64,000 bases of DNA, from positions 749,001-813,000 of the forward strand of contig JAPTOF010000020.1 in NCBI GenBank assembly GCA_028554755.1. Direction: 5' to 3'. Origin of the DNA: Cordia subcordata. Its lineage: Eukaryota > Streptophyta > Magnoliopsida > Boraginales > Cordiaceae. Positions 37,391-49,971 of the stretch are shown here, piece by piece; positions within the stretch are counted from its first letter, which is position 1; each line of letters starts with the position of its first letter. Both the position numbers and the translations under genes were made by a program. The notes under the pieces were generated by a model. The model did no database searches. It was not told where the DNA came from and saw only the letters and a list, made by a program, of their open reading frames with translations.

Positions 37391-40030
37391 GGATGTGAGA
37401 AACAAAAAAAGGGTGTAACAACCATAATGTTGTAACAGTACTGATGTGAAAGTGGCAGTAGCAGGATGAAGCACATGCACAATGTGAGAAAGTGAGCTAA
37501 AATTCTATCATAAAAACCAAACAGTTAATATGAAGAGCGGCTCAAAATTTTATAAAGTAGTTTTTAATTTAAAATTTTTTTTATGTGGAAAAAACGTATA
37601 CATAAGTTTCCACCTACTTCACCTATGTACTTAAACGGGCATCATATAACGCACTTATGTACGAACAGGTATGGGGGTTTGAATCCCAAGCGAAGAAAAA
37701 CGCCCCAACCATGAAATGAGTAACAACTAACAACATGAAGCGTGCCTAAAGAAATAATTAACAACCATCATAATTCATATGTATGCTATTATTATTTGAT
37801 GGAGAGACACTAACGCGTATATGAACCATGGACCTGCAATTTTTGGCACTCAACATGATGAGGAATCAATTGCCTACACATGCATTGCATATTATTAATT
37901 AGTGCCTCATCATAATTAAGTAGGTTATCGACACATTCTCCATCTATGCTTGATAAAAAATTGTCGAAATTGTACATTATACCCTTTAATTTAATATTCT
38001 TTGGTATCTTTTAGGATACAATATAGTACTTGTTATCTTAAAATAGGATATAAAGGGTGATTGACAAAATATGCTTATCCCCTAATTTTTCACTTGTAAG
38101 TAAAGTAATTTGTCCAAATAAAAAGATAATTCCACTCTTTAAAGGAAAAAAAAGAAAAGAAAAGAAAAGCGGCACTCCCTTATTTTAGTAAAAGTTCTTT
38201 TTTAGTTATTTTAACAAACACCATTACTTATAAACACACACACATATATATATATAACAATAATTTATAAGTATATTTTTATCAAATATTTTTCTATTTA
38301 TATGTCATTTGCTTATAAACATAAAAAAACTGTTCATAAACAACTTAAGAAAAGCAAAACCAAATACCCTCTTTATGTGTTATACTTTTTTTAAATTACA
38401 AAAGATATTGCATTATACGTAATAACCTAGTAATGTGGAATTTGCAATTTGCCCAAAAGGATTCGGGCTTCAAGAAATTAAGGCAAAATACGTTTTTTTT
38501 TCCTCACTGGAAAAACATAAATAATAGATATAAGTATAGTAATATTTAATTTCAGCTAAAGAAGTGGAACACAATCAAGTATATACAGGCAGAGAGAGGC
38601 ATAATGATGATGTATCGCGAGTATTAAACTAATAAAGTTACGAGCAAAGAGGCGGAATGGTTAATAATGATGATTAGGTTTGGGAAAACCAAGGGGGGCA
38701 ATGATGTGGGGTGTCTAGGGAAGACTAAGACCTTTTTTTTTGTTTGGGTGGCAAATTAGACTTTTTCTTTGGGTGGCAAATTGTATCATGCCTCGTTATG
38801 ATCGTCGTTGATGTCAAATCCTTCTTTCACGTGTGCGTATCCTTTTACCCATTCATCCATTGCTTTTTTTTTTTTAAAGATTAACTAGAGGTGAACGCTT
38901 TCCCATCTGACCAGAGGCCCTATAACCATATCTATTGCTTTTTTGAATCTATGACCATTGATTTCCACACTCTCTACTTTTTCTTTTCCTTTTTTTTTTC
39001 CACTTTTTCTGTTACAATCTCGAGATCAAAAATTTCGAATGAATAATGTTGTCAAATTTATATAAACTATCTTATTAGAGTATTTCTACTCAATTTGATC
39101 CATTAATTAATTGTACTAATTTGTACTAAACATTTTGAAAAAAGGGAGAAAGGTCTAGGTGGACTAACAGTGAGTTTGTCAATAAGGTAATCTCTAAAAA
39201 AGATCATGATTATTACTTAAGGACTAAAATACCTAAGCATATGAGGGATAAGAAGAAAGAAGAAAGGATCTCGAGAATACTGATCTGTTACGAAGGCTAT
39301 ACTCATAATGTATGCGGTGATAAACAATCCCCTTGTTGGCTAGCTCATAAGAAAAAGTGGAACAAATTCAAGTTAATGCTAAGATGTGAGGAGGGTACAA
39401 AAAATAGTTAAAAGTGGAAAATAAGTTTCTTTACAAGTAGATATAAAGTGATATTCTGAAGGATTAAGTATTGTTACTGACATTTGGGGAAAAAATAAGC
39501 AACAAACAGACTCTACTTTTTGTTTGGGCTAATGTTTTCCAACATAAGCGAATATGCATTGTTTATACAAATCAACAAAATGGAAAATAACTTAAATAAT
39601 AGCATAACCTCTAAATTTCTCTAATGCTTTTTCTTGTGTTAAACAAAAGGGATGTTTTCAAGTGTAATAATCTAGGCGACGGGTTGGGTAAATTTTCGAA
39701 GGGTCATGGTTTCTCACTAATCGGCTAATATTTCGGCGCAGGAAGTTGTCGATTGTTCGGAAAAGGTGAAGGTGTCTTAATTTTAGAGCAACTCAAAATG
39801 GATTTTTTTTTTTTAATTTTAAATGTCAGCGTAAAGAGTTTATTACATGATCACTCTATTCAATCTGTGAAAGTGAGAAAAGAGAGAATTTTACTCATAC
39901 AACAAGGTGATGCTCCTATATCTTGTTCTTTTTCTGTTTTCTAGAAAGCATTTTGAATTAAAGGCTGCCACCGAGGGTTGGGTATGCCCGAGGAGCAGCA
40001 ACTATATCAAACCTCAACCTCTACTATTAA
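37391..40030. other. Intergenic DNA, mostly unassigned
   Basis: No gene recognised. A short SINE copy lies at 38870-38929. A B-box-like GGTTTGAATCCC occurs near 37675 without other support. Confidence 0.45.
38870..38929 (-). mobile_element. 5'-truncated SINE, same family as 63480-63736
   Basis: After a T-run, GTGAACGCTTTCCCATCTGA and CCAGAGGCCC match the tail-proximal part of the SINE at 63480 (GAGAACCCCTTTCCCACCTG, GCCAGAGGCCCC). Flanks ATCCATTGCTTTTTT (38855-38869) and ATCTATTGCTTTTTT (38930-38944) match at 14 of 15 bases, so this short form inserted as a unit. Confidence 0.7.
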
Positions 40031-40259
40031 GGATTAGTTTGGATTGATTTTTTTTTAAAATATTTTTTAACAATTTAAAAAAAAATAGCTTTTTATGAGA
40101 AGTTACAAATTCTAACTTATAAAAAAATTATATTTGAACTTTTTTTTATAATTTTAACTTTTTTAGAAGTCAAATTAAATAATTATTATAAATTTAATAT
40201 AACTTTTTTTTAAAAAAAAAAGAGTAATTTTTTCCAAAAAAACCAATCCAAACAGATCC
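40031..40259. mobile_element. Tourist-like MITE, GTTTGGATTG family, well preserved
   Basis: The ends are GGATTAGTTTGGATTGATTT and, inverted, GGATCTGTTTGGATTGGTTT. TAA flanks on both sides (40028-40030 and 40260-40262). The A/T-rich interior matches the other copies. This is the best reference copy in the window. Confidence 0.88.
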
Positions 40260-41792
40260 TAAGTATATGTTGAAGACTTGGATCATGAAGTATAGCTTAT
40301 CCCTGTAGTGCTTCATCGACCATGTCGTGCTAGCCCATTAGAGTTTAAGAGCCAGAAATCAAAAGGCAAAACTCAAAAGTCAAACTCATCAGCTTGATCC
40401 ATCCATAAGCTGATGCAAAACATTTGCGTTCTTCAACTTCTGATATTTGTGATTTTGACCCAATTCTACACTTTGGGCAGCCCTTCTTTTTTTTCAAAAA
40501 AAAAAAAAAAAACTTTTGGGCATCCGTAAGCACATAGCCTCCTTGCGTGCCAAACCTAACATATTTGTGGCCTGAAGTGTACCAGGAGGGCAGGGTATGG
40601 TGCTATAAATTCACCATTGCCTTCATTTCCTATGGGTTAAGAGTGATATCAGATTGGATAACTAATAAAATGTTTTAGAATTAGAAGTTCACCCTCGGGT
40701 TGATTTACTACCCCCAAACAAACTTGAATGGTATCTTGTTAATGATATTCTCTAACAAAAGTAATTAACAAATGTCGTTTTTATCGTCTGAATCATTGTA
40801 CCCTTTAAGTAAGGAATCATTCTAGATCTTATTTGTTGAGACCTAAAACTTTATCGAGCCGACTAACATCCCATTTCACTATGCATTTTTGAACAAAGAA
40901 GACAATTACAAGATTAAATTTTCTTTATGTGGAGGACTGATTATCCCATATCTTCTAAAAATAATAGAAAGTTACACAAAAGAAATAAAAGAACAGAAAA
41001 AACACTTCTTCTGTCTCATCTATAACAATTTCTTCCGCAATTTATCGAGTATGAGATTCCACTCCTTTTGTTATGCCTAGTCCCTGCTCTACTTAGACCT
41101 TCCTACACACTTGGCCTAAAAAAACTAATTTTAGTGTCTTTTTTTGCCATGTGGTGTAAACTCGATTTGTCAGCATACATGCTCGAGCCGTTTGACCAGA
41201 GAGCACACTAGCTGGTGTCACGAGTGTAATAATAATGCATGTCATTATTCCACGTTTTCGAAGTCACTTGTGTTTTGACCACCAAAAAAAAAAGGGAAAA
41301 AAAATCACTTGTGTGATATTCACTCATGCAAACAAATCACCAACATGTAACGTTGCAATTCACAACTCTCCACGTCTCTCTCTCCCCGATGAAAAATCCC
41401 AGACTTTAAGCCTTAAGGAAAGTTATATAATTAACTCATGTTAATGACACTAAATCAAATTTTATTTTATTAGTTGAAATCGATCACGAGAAACGATGTC
41501 AACTTTTTTCTAAATTCACGTTTCATGAAGGGTGTTGGAGGAAAAGCAGAAGGAAAAAAGAAGGGCGGAATAGATTCTTCATAGATCAAGAAGAAAGGTA
41601 AATGTAGGTCTTCGTTATTTTTCTCATAAGACAATTGATGAGAGCCACAGAGCGTGGAAGGGTATCGTGATTGGTTTTTAAACCATTTGTGATGTCCCTA
41701 TGCAACTTTATTTGAACGACGATAAAAAAAAGGGGTGCCACATTCACAGAGGGGTTAATTGTCAACTTTAGGCCTGCATTTAAAAAAAAAAT
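40260..41792. other. Intergenic DNA, no gene seen
   Basis: Short open frames at 40889-41080 and 41235-41444 have no family resemblance. Confidence 0.45.
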
Positions 41793-42167
41793 TGTTGAGA
41801 AAACATGGTGAGAACGAGACGAAATAAAATGAGAAATTTAAGACACAAAATTACGTGGCTTGGCTTATACTTATTCCATGGGCAAAAGGATAATTTTGTT
41901 AAGATAATGTCGATAATGAATACAAGATGGACTCTCGCTCTAGCTTTAATTGTTTTTTGCTAACTGTCTCACATCGTTCTTTTGTCCCTCACACCTATTA
42001 TAATAGATTAAGCATCTATTTATATGACACAGAGACTACAAGATATGACAGTTACAGTTAATGGTAGAAATACATATAAGGCAGAATTAAAGAAAAGGCA
42101 AGACAATAAATAAAACAGGTCTTCTTATATTCCTTAGGTACCATTAGAATACGAGTCAGATCTTACA
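41793..42167 (-). repeat. 3' LTR of the copia element
   Basis: 375 bp. It shares long matches with 44421-44785, for example AATGAATACAAGATGGACTC and CAAAAGGATAATTTTGTTAAGA/ATTAAGA. Being on the minus strand, this is the downstream LTR. Confidence 0.87.
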
Positions 42168-42889
42168 AATCTTTATATTGGACAATATTCACTCCCTATT
42201 GGCCAATCAAAATTCTCCTCTTCTTTGTCAACCAGCGTTACCTGGGCTCACCACTTCGCGTTGCCTACACAGGCAATGCCTCGTAACCGTCTTAGTGACC
42301 TCTTCACCGCCTTCCAATGTCCTTGTAAATCTTTATCCCCGCTACCCACATTGCTCATAAGCGAAACATGTCGAGTGTCCTCCATAGCATCTTCAGCCTA
42401 GATGCTAACACGGCTTGATTTGGGAACATCGCACACATGCTTCATCTCGTCCTTAGATCCACGAAAAGACGTCATCTCTTTACGCGTAGTGCCTTTCAAT
42501 TGAGCCACCCTTGGACCATCAACCTTCCTATGAAACCCTTACTCATACGCACTCACCGCCGCAGCATTCAAATCATAAGCCTCCTTACATGTTCCATCTT
42601 TGAGGGATTTTTTATCACGTCCACTCTGCTCAACAACAACATCACACTGCTCACTTTAAGATACACGTTCACCTTGTATCTCTTCTCGAACTAAACCTCC
42701 ATTGCCATTCTCCAAACCCCCAAGAGCATCACCATACAGCTCCACCTCTTCCATGGCACTATTCTATCCAACTTCTGCCCCAACACCCTTAACAGTACAA
42801 CTATCAAGAACATATAGACTATCTGTCAAAAACCCTCTCAAGAGCAACAAGAAACCCTTATACCCTTTAAGAACTCCATTTTTGCAATG

Positions 42890-43935
42890 AAACCTGCATC
42901 TGCGAGAATTTAACTGCCCAAGATAAATCAAGTTCTTCTTTAACTCAGGGACATACCAATACTAGAAAGGTCTGATAGTGCCATCAAACATCTTGACCTT
43001 CATGATCCAGTTCTAGCCACCTTCACGTAAGGTCATTCCCAAGATAGACTTTTCCACTCTTTCTGCAATTTGTAGAAAATCAATCTCTCCTAGGACACAT
43101 GTGAAACGTAGCACCAGAATCAAAAGTCTCGTGGTCTGGCCCTTGTCCTATAATGACATATAAGACACCTCCAGTACCATCAGAACTCTCATCCTCTGTA
43201 TCGTCCACAACATTCGTTAATTCCTGCTTATCTCTCTTCGGGCAAAGATGCTTAAAGTGACCTCGTTCCCCACATTCATAACATGTCACATCTTTTGCTC
43301 TCGGTTTTGATTTCTTCTAAGATCTCCTTTTCTTGTGTTTCATTGCTCTACTTACTAATTCCTTTCCCTGAACCTTCACTCCGTTACCTGGGAAGTATTT
43401 CTTCAAATCCTTAGACTTCAATGCTAAAAAAGCATCATCCAAGCTGATCTTGTCATCTCCATACAATAAAGTGTCTATGAAGTTATCATATAAGGGCGGT
43501 AAAGAACACACCAAAACAAGGGCAAGATCTTTTGAATCAATCGTCACTCCTATGTTCTTCAACTCTATCACTATGGAATTAAACTCGTCAAGGTGTTCTT
43601 TCACGAGTGTGCTCTCCTTCATCTTAAGGGTATACAATCTCTTCTTAAGATAAAGGTGATTCGTTAACTACTTAGATGCATAGAGATCCATCAGAGTCTT
43701 CCAGGCCTCAACCATTATCTCATTATCAGCTATCTCTATCAATACATCATTAGAAACACTCATTTGTATTCCATGTATAGCCCTCTCCTCTAATTCCTTA
43801 TTTTCCTTCTGTTTCAGTTCCTTTTTGATCTTCCCTTCAAGCATTTTCCAAAATCCCTATATGACTATGAAAGCCTTGAACTTGATCTTCCAGACACTGA
43901 AACTACCCTTATCATTGAATTTATCGAACTCATCT
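42890..43935 (-). pseudogene. Copia gag-protease-pre-integrase remnant
   Basis: Read on the minus strand: KFNDKGSFSVWKIKFKAF opens a copia gag. The UBN2-like gag body (EIMVEAWKTLMDLYASK, LVKEHLDEFNSIVIELKNIG) is followed by the zinc knuckle CYECGERGHFKHLC and the protease motif FDSGATFHMC. The pre-integrase piece MKVKMFDGTIRPF ends at a stop, and YVPELKKNLIYLGQL continues after it. Stops after KAFIVI, YASK and KKRRS interrupt the frame. Confidence 0.85.
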
Positions 43936-43959
43936 TTTCTCTTCCAAAACACACACCTC

Positions 43960-44235
43960 GAAACAAAATTTGGTCAAACCAACAGCAAAATCGAACTTAG
44001 TATGCTGAAAAACTTTTTGGATACCCCTCTGGTCAACCCAGACAAAAGTGAAATTTGTGGTCAAAGTTGATGATATCCTAAAACGCACTCTTTGAGCCAG
44101 AATTTTGCAAAACGAAGTGCAAAAACATATTCAACATGTCGAAAGACGTTAGGATAGGTTCGGTCAAACTTCGATCAAACCTGGTCAATGGTCAAAAGTC
44201 AAACTTTGGTCAACCTCAACGAAACGTGGTCAAAC
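43960..44235 (-). promoter_or_regulatory. Cluster of TTGAC W-box-like motifs in the copia leader
   Basis: On the minus strand TTGAC[C/T] occurs at about 43969, 44030, 44061, 44162, 44183, 44190, 44198, 44208 and 44228, between the primer-binding site and gag. WRKY factors bind TTGAC[C/T]. Whether the array ever acted as an enhancer is an inference. Confidence 0.45.
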
Positions 44236-44420
44236 ATGTCACAGCAGCTCCCACGTGCACATTATGCTAGATCTACCTTCTTCGTTCACGTTTTTCGAGC
44301 TCTCACACATCCAAAATTATACCACAACTCCACGTACCAAATTCAAAACAATTTTCGTGTGTTTTCTATGTAAACTACAATGACAATGCCCAAGTCGCAG
44401 CCAAGCTCTTGATACTAATT

Positions 44421-44785
44421 TGTTAGGAAAACGCGGTGTTAATGAGACGAAATAAAACGAGAAATTCAAGACACAAAATTACATGGTTCGGCTTATGCCT
44501 ACTCCACGGGCAAAAGGATAATTTTATTAAGACAACATCGATAATGAATACAAGATGGACTCTTACTCTAGCTCTAATCGCTTTCTACTAACTGCTTCAC
44601 GTCTCTCTTTTCTCTCTCACACCTATTACGATAGGTTAAGCACCTATTTATAGGACGAAAAGACTACAAGATATAACAGTTACAATTAATGACAAAAATA
44701 CAAATAAGACAGAACTAGACAAGACATAATAAGACAAGTCTTATTATGTTTTTAAGTACTATTATAATACGAACCAGATGTTACA
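44421..44785 (-). repeat. 5' LTR of the copia element
   Basis: 365 bp. It is the upstream LTR on the coding strand and lies directly next to the primer-binding-like site at about 44402-44418. Confidence 0.87.
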
Positions 44786-46724
44786 AAATCATAATGATTT
44801 AGAATCCCAATTTCAATTATTTATAGAAAAGGGACAAGCGAAAGTTAAAAGAATTATTCATAGAAAAGCGAAAGTTAAAAGAAGAATCTCCCATACATGT
44901 CGGTCAAAACTAACAACTAACAAGCATCGTGTGGTAGTTTTATAATTATGCTCGAGTTAGACGATGGTATAAAGACAATGATACAAGAGTAATTTATAAA
45001 TTAATATTATGAGCTTCAGCAATAATTTCAGTTTACGTCCAAATCTGATAGATTTAAAGCTCAATAAAATATATGGCCTGATTCTCCAACTTGAATTTTA
45101 TAAAAAATATAGTTTTAACTCACTATCTTATATATTAATTAACTCCTTCTCTCTTAATGAGTCAACAGAGTGTTGATGGTTCTTTTTGAACCACAAGATA
45201 AACAAAAATGTTGACAATAAGGAAATGGACATAGAATATAGTTGAAAAAATCACTGGTAGGTTTGAACCACCACCATTAGAACAAAATGAGAATCAAGAA
45301 CTTTTGACAAGAGCGGTTAGTACTTAGTAGAGATTAAATAAGAAAAAATTAATTACATAAAGATGAAGGACTCATAGAATGGAGAATTCGGAACTTTCTA
45401 GTTCATGATATTATTCCTGGAAGCAACAAGTGTCCTGTCTCACATGGTGAACATAATTAATTATTATAATCGAGGGCAATCTTAAAGCATCAATAACCAC
45501 ATTAACGGTTAACTTACGTGATGCCAACTTTATTCCACGCAAAATCAACAGATTGTTGTGTTAAATATGAAGATATATAATTAATATTTCTAAAGCTAAT
45601 AATAACCCACCACTAATTGCCCATCATTATATGTAAACTAAACCCGACAAGGCTATTATATATATCAATTGTTCCATCTTGCCTGTGAAGTTTTTGGCAA
45701 TTGTTTATTGACATTCTACTTTGGTCCACGTTATTTGATTAACAATAACGAGGCATGCATGCTAGCTTAAAATTTCCTTGAAGAAACAATAAAAAGCCAT
45801 TTGGGCACCTAAAAGGCATCAAGCAAAGCCACGAGGAGGCATCTACAATTATAACACGAAAATATATAGTTAAAGTAAAGGCCACACTTTACTATTAAGA
45901 TTGACCAATTGACTCTAAGCATTTAATATTTGTGCAAGTAAGAAAAATTGCCTTGTACAATCTATTCATATACTAAACAAGAGTTTAAATGTATGTTGTT
46001 CGAATTGCAACAAAGAGACAAACAAGTAGTAATTCGATCATCCTTAATATTGAATTTCTTTTGTAACACAAATTTTCTCATAACACTTTAATAAATCATT
46101 TGTTATGGGTCATAACTTTTGCGGCTATCTTATCGTTGTTAAATCAAACGTTGTTGCAACATAAATATAAGACCAAGGCACATTATTTGAGCATTCAATT
46201 TCAAATTTTTATGGTCTGCAACGAGCGAAGGGGCTGTCGTGCCCTACCATCCCACATGGGTATACTAAAACTCGAAAAGTTTGCCTTAAAGACTATTCAA
46301 CTACCATATTTAAATTGAAAACCTGCCTTATGCTTGAGCTCAGTAACATGATGCTATGATGACGAGATACCAGGAAAAGAAAATGAGCATTAGTTAATGT
46401 AAAACTCACGGCTTTTCTAAAAACTTGTCTAATCTTCAAGTTCCTTCTACAAGTAATAATATTCCAGTTCTCTTCTAAGAGACCAGTAGAAAGGGAGTAA
46501 TTTATTAGAGAAGGATTGCAATTTAACGGACTGAGTCCTTGGTAAAACAATAAAGAAAAAAGAAGTCCTAACTTTGTGCCAAAAGATCAAAGAAATTATA
46601 CATTCGTTGACAAATATCATGTACATTAAGTATCATCCAATCACTAACATTGTGTTTATCCTCACTGGATCTTTCGTTGGGATGCAGTTTATTATTAATT
46701 TCGTTGTAAAGCAACTGTGAATTC
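44786..46724. other. Intergenic DNA, no gene seen
   Basis: AT-rich, with no recognised repeat and no open frame with family resemblance. Confidence 0.5.
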
Positions 46725-47010
46725 TCTTAAAGCAACTCTGTGGAAGGTCTTTTTTGGGATAGTTGTCTATCACATTTGGAAGGAGATGAATAAAAGGATC
46801 CATGGTTTTCATGTTTTATGTGAAGAACATTTGTTTTTTTTTTTTTTTTGACATTTCTTTTAATATAGAGCACTTAATTACTTCTCGTAAGAAATATGCT
46901 AACTCTAGATTGAATAGGCACCTCTATGATGCTTGGGGCATTGACTTAAGCATCCTTGCTTAGTTCCTTTGTCTCCATTGTTCGCTTGTAAAGTTTTTTT
47001 TTTATCAATG
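46725..47010 (+). pseudogene. 3' end remnant of a LINE (zf-RVT tail)
   Basis: Translation gives LKATLWKVFFGIVVYHIWKE and MNKRIHGF, the pattern found at the end of plant LINE polyproteins (YxIWxERNxRIH). After an inserted T-run comes SRKKYANSRLNRHLYDAWGI, then stops. No reverse transcriptase lies upstream. Confidence 0.65.
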
Positions 47011-47371
47011 ATATTACTTGATTATTTAGCAAAGATACTAATGCTGTGTTTTTATGTGTTTGTCTGAAATACTAAAACTAAAAAGTATACAAAATCGGCT
47101 AACTATTGCTCTTATTTAATGAATTTTGCGCCTTACATTCGAGGATCAATCTCCATTAGGATAGAAAAACGTTTTTCACGTCTGTTTTATCTTTTCGGGT
47201 TATATGAACATAATGGACGTACAAAATTTAACCTATGAACCCACAATTATTGGCTTGAAAAGCTAAGAAGTTGTCGCATTCTATGGTGGCTGTCCTGTTG
47301 GTTTGCTCTGGTTGGTTAGTAGATGCATTCAGTAGTGTGAGAATCATCCTTCACTGAACTGTCAACCTAGA

Positions 47372-47750
47372 AGCTAGCAAAGCAGCGTACTTAGGCCTAT
47401 ATTTAAAGGGGGACCAATTGTAACATAAAGATGAAGATATTACTCCAACATTTGTCTCAAATTATCACGTCGCAACAAAAAAATTATTGTAATAAATTTA
47501 TAACAAACAAAGTAATCTCATTTAACAATTTATTGAATGTTTATCAAATCAAAGATACCTATAAGCTATCAAAGCAGCGTACCTAGCCCTATATTTAAAG
47601 GGCGACCAATTGTAACGTAAAGATAAGGATATTACTCAAACATTTTGTTTCAAAATTATCACGTCGCAACAAAAAATTTATTGTAATAAATTTATAACAA
47701 ATAAGTAAACTCATTTAACAATTTCTTGAACGTTTATCAAATCAAAGATG
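47372..47750. repeat. Tandem duplication, 192-bp period
   Basis: AGCTAGCAAAGCAGCGTACT (47372) and AGCTATCAAAGCAGCGTACC (47564) start two copies. They share CTATATTTAAAGGG, ACCAATTGTAAC, ATTATCACGTCGCAACAAAA and GTTTATCAAATCAAAGAT, at roughly 90% identity. Confidence 0.9.
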
Positions 47751-48549
47751 AGAATAAGCCGACCAGAACATTAACCAATCGAAGATAAAACAAAATCAAA
47801 ATCAAACATAAAACAAAAAACAAAAATTTATTAGCGAACAAAACTGTTGACGAAAGATGATTAAGACCACCAAAACATTAATTAATTTGAAAGCCGACGA
47901 CCATTAACCAAATCAAATCATTAAAAAAAAAATCAAGAGGAACAAAAGAAACAAAAAAAACAAAGGACTTGTGCAAAGTGAGTGAAAAGGTTGTTTCACT
48001 ATGAATTGTCCACTTGTCCAGACCACCCAAACCCCATCCCACACCCCCCACTCATTTCTGTCCTCTGCCAAATACATTTGTCAGAGGCGCCTCTTTGATG
48101 CAGCCAAAAGCAAAGCTGTTTTACAGTTTTCACCACATCACCCATTAAATAAAAAAATTCTTATAATATTATGAACCTCATTTGTATTATATTAATATTT
48201 CACAATGTTAAATTAAGATTATAATATTATAATATTATGTCTTGATTGATTATCCTCACAAACCTATCACCATGTTAGTTAAAATATTAAAAAACATAGT
48301 TCACGCTATATGCGTTTCGTTTCACTTTCTTCTCTCCAATTAAGGAATTACACCTGTTGCTATTAGGTCATGAATGATGTTGATTATCTTCACAAACATA
48401 ATTGCCACTATGTTATGAGCGGCATTGGATTATTGTAAATTAATAATATAATTATGATACGGGTAGCTCTTAGTCGTAACTGTGAATTTCGTCACTAAGA
48501 AATACAATTGTCAAAACTGGTCAAAACTAGTGCGCCACTATGCCTAATG

Positions 48550-49185
48550 TAATGGGGTTGTGGGTCTACCTTGCATGATGTCCTAGTCCCTTTGACTTGG
48601 TCAGCCAACCACACACGACTGACGAGTACGAAGCGCAAAACACAGAAAAAGCTCATTATCTGCATGAATATTATGCGTTAGTCCCAAGTGCAAAATGCAT
48701 CTCATGTTGCTAAAGCTTTACTGCAAAGGACCTGGAGGTACAGGTGATTATTAGCCTTGTGGCAAACCACTCCTACCTAATCCTATAACACCCTCATAGT
48801 GAACAAAATAGTCATTGCCACATCCTCATTACTTGTCACAGACACCAACGTTGCGAGTCATCTAACAACAGTAAACGCATCGACAACAACTAGTGGCATG
48901 GCAGGCTCCTTCTGCCACTATTTTCGTCCCCACTCTATATTGATGAGCAGTCGATCTAGCTCTAATACCAATTAAGACAGGACTATGGGTCTACCTCATC
49001 TAACACTGCAATCTCATATGATTGACAAGCATGAAATTCAAATATTGTGAAAATTTATTACCTACATGAACATTATCCACTAATTCAAGATGTATCTAGT
49101 GTGACTAAAACCTTGCGATAAAAGACTTGAGAATACAAGCTATTGTCACCTTTGTGACACCTAACCTGCAAAAGAAACTAGTTGA
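48550..49185 (-). mobile_element. TRIM-like mini LTR retrotransposon
   Basis: Two diverged direct repeats (about 48550-48775 and 48972-49185) share TGGGTCTACCT, ATTA[T/C]CT[G/A]CATGAA[T/C]ATTAT and AGATG[T/C]ATCT, plus a similar end CCTT[T/-]GTG[A/G]CA. Directly inside the second, the minus strand reads TTGGTATTAGAGCTAGATCG, a plant primer-binding site. The interior is only about 180 bp with no coding capacity, fitting a TRIM. Exact ends and target duplication are unresolved. Confidence 0.55.
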
Positions 49186-49859
49186 TCCAATGACCTGTGC
49201 AAACCCCTTTTTATTTTAATAAAATATGTAAAATTACTATTCTGATCTAAGTTCAAGTATTAATTTTGTTTATTATGATGTATCATGGTCTCAAAGCTTA
49301 CGTTAGTTGACTTCGTAGTTGTTTCTTTAAAAAAACACAACTTTATTTTTATTATTTTTCAGAAAAGGTTAATTTGGCAACCCACCAAGGTTTGGGTGCG
49401 GCTTAAGCGACCCAACGCTACCCGTTAACTCGTGTTAAACGAGTCGGAGTAATTCAACTCGACTCGTTTGTCACCCCAAAGAGTGACACAGCTCGGGCAC
49501 CAGCATCTCATTTGATTTGACTATTCTGTCATTTAACCTTACCCGGTTAAAACAGCCCCCCAACCAAAAAAAAAAAAAAACAAGAAAACACACAGCTTCC
49601 ACGTTTTTTTGGGTTAAACACGCACAGAGCTCATAGCCTCATACACTATCGTTATCCCCAATTGGGTCCCACATTTTTCCACACCCAACAAAAAAAAAAA
49701 ATTAAACACACACTAAAAAGCATTTTTATTTCACCTTGGCCCATTCCCCCCCCCACCCCCCACCCCCCCACCCCCCCCACCCCCGCCCACATCATTTTTC
49801 CCCTCACTGCGCCCCACATTACCTTAACCAGTTAAAAGAAAATAACACACACACACACA
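49186..49859 (+). promoter_or_regulatory. Upstream region of the SPL gene
   Basis: It holds a C-rich tract (about 49747-49793, also in the pattern CCCCCCA) and an (AC)n run at about 49846-49861. No TATA box was assigned. Promoter role is inferred from position only. Confidence 0.35.
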
Positions 49860-49971
49860 CTCACTAGTACAAAGCATTTCATTTCACTATCAAGCTCCCT
49901 CTCTTTGTCCTCTCCCTTGGCTGCTTAACTCTCTCATCACTCTCTTTTTTTTCAGCAAACTTCTGAAATGG
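49860..49971 (+). other. Probable non-coding first exon of the SPL gene
   Basis: A CT-rich leader ends AAATGG|GTAAGC, a strong donor; the matching acceptor is CTCCAG|GAATGTAG at 52136/52137. The 2.16 kb T-rich intron between them has no other coding signal. The ATG at 49968 joins to the next exon to form ATG GGA ATG TAG, a three-codon uORF. The start of transcription is a guess. Confidence 0.5.

Larger units (their letters stand above)
41793..44785 (-). mobile_element. Deleted Ty1/copia LTR retrotransposon, minus strand
   Basis: Two direct LTRs (41793-42167 and 44421-44785) start TGTTAG/TGTTGAG and end TTACA on the plus strand, i.e. TGTAA...AACA on the coding strand. Next to the upstream LTR is a primer-binding-like AGTATCAAGAGCTTGG, a variant of the plant initiator-Met tRNA site TGGTATCAGAGC. 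The 2.25 kb interior holds degraded gag, zinc knuckle, protease and pre-integrase pieces, but no integrase core, reverse transcriptase or RNase H. The LTRs differ at many positions, so the insertion is old. No clean 5-bp duplication was found (AAAAT versus AAATC). Confidence 0.88.

Noticed and set aside
37660..37690. Possible SINE or tRNA B box GGTTTGAATCCC
   Set aside because: No A box at the right spacing, no A-tail and no flanking duplication were seen.
42178..42890. Plus-strand open frames in the copia interior
   Set aside because: They are antisense to the degraded pre-integrase and downstream part of a minus-strand element and show no family motif.
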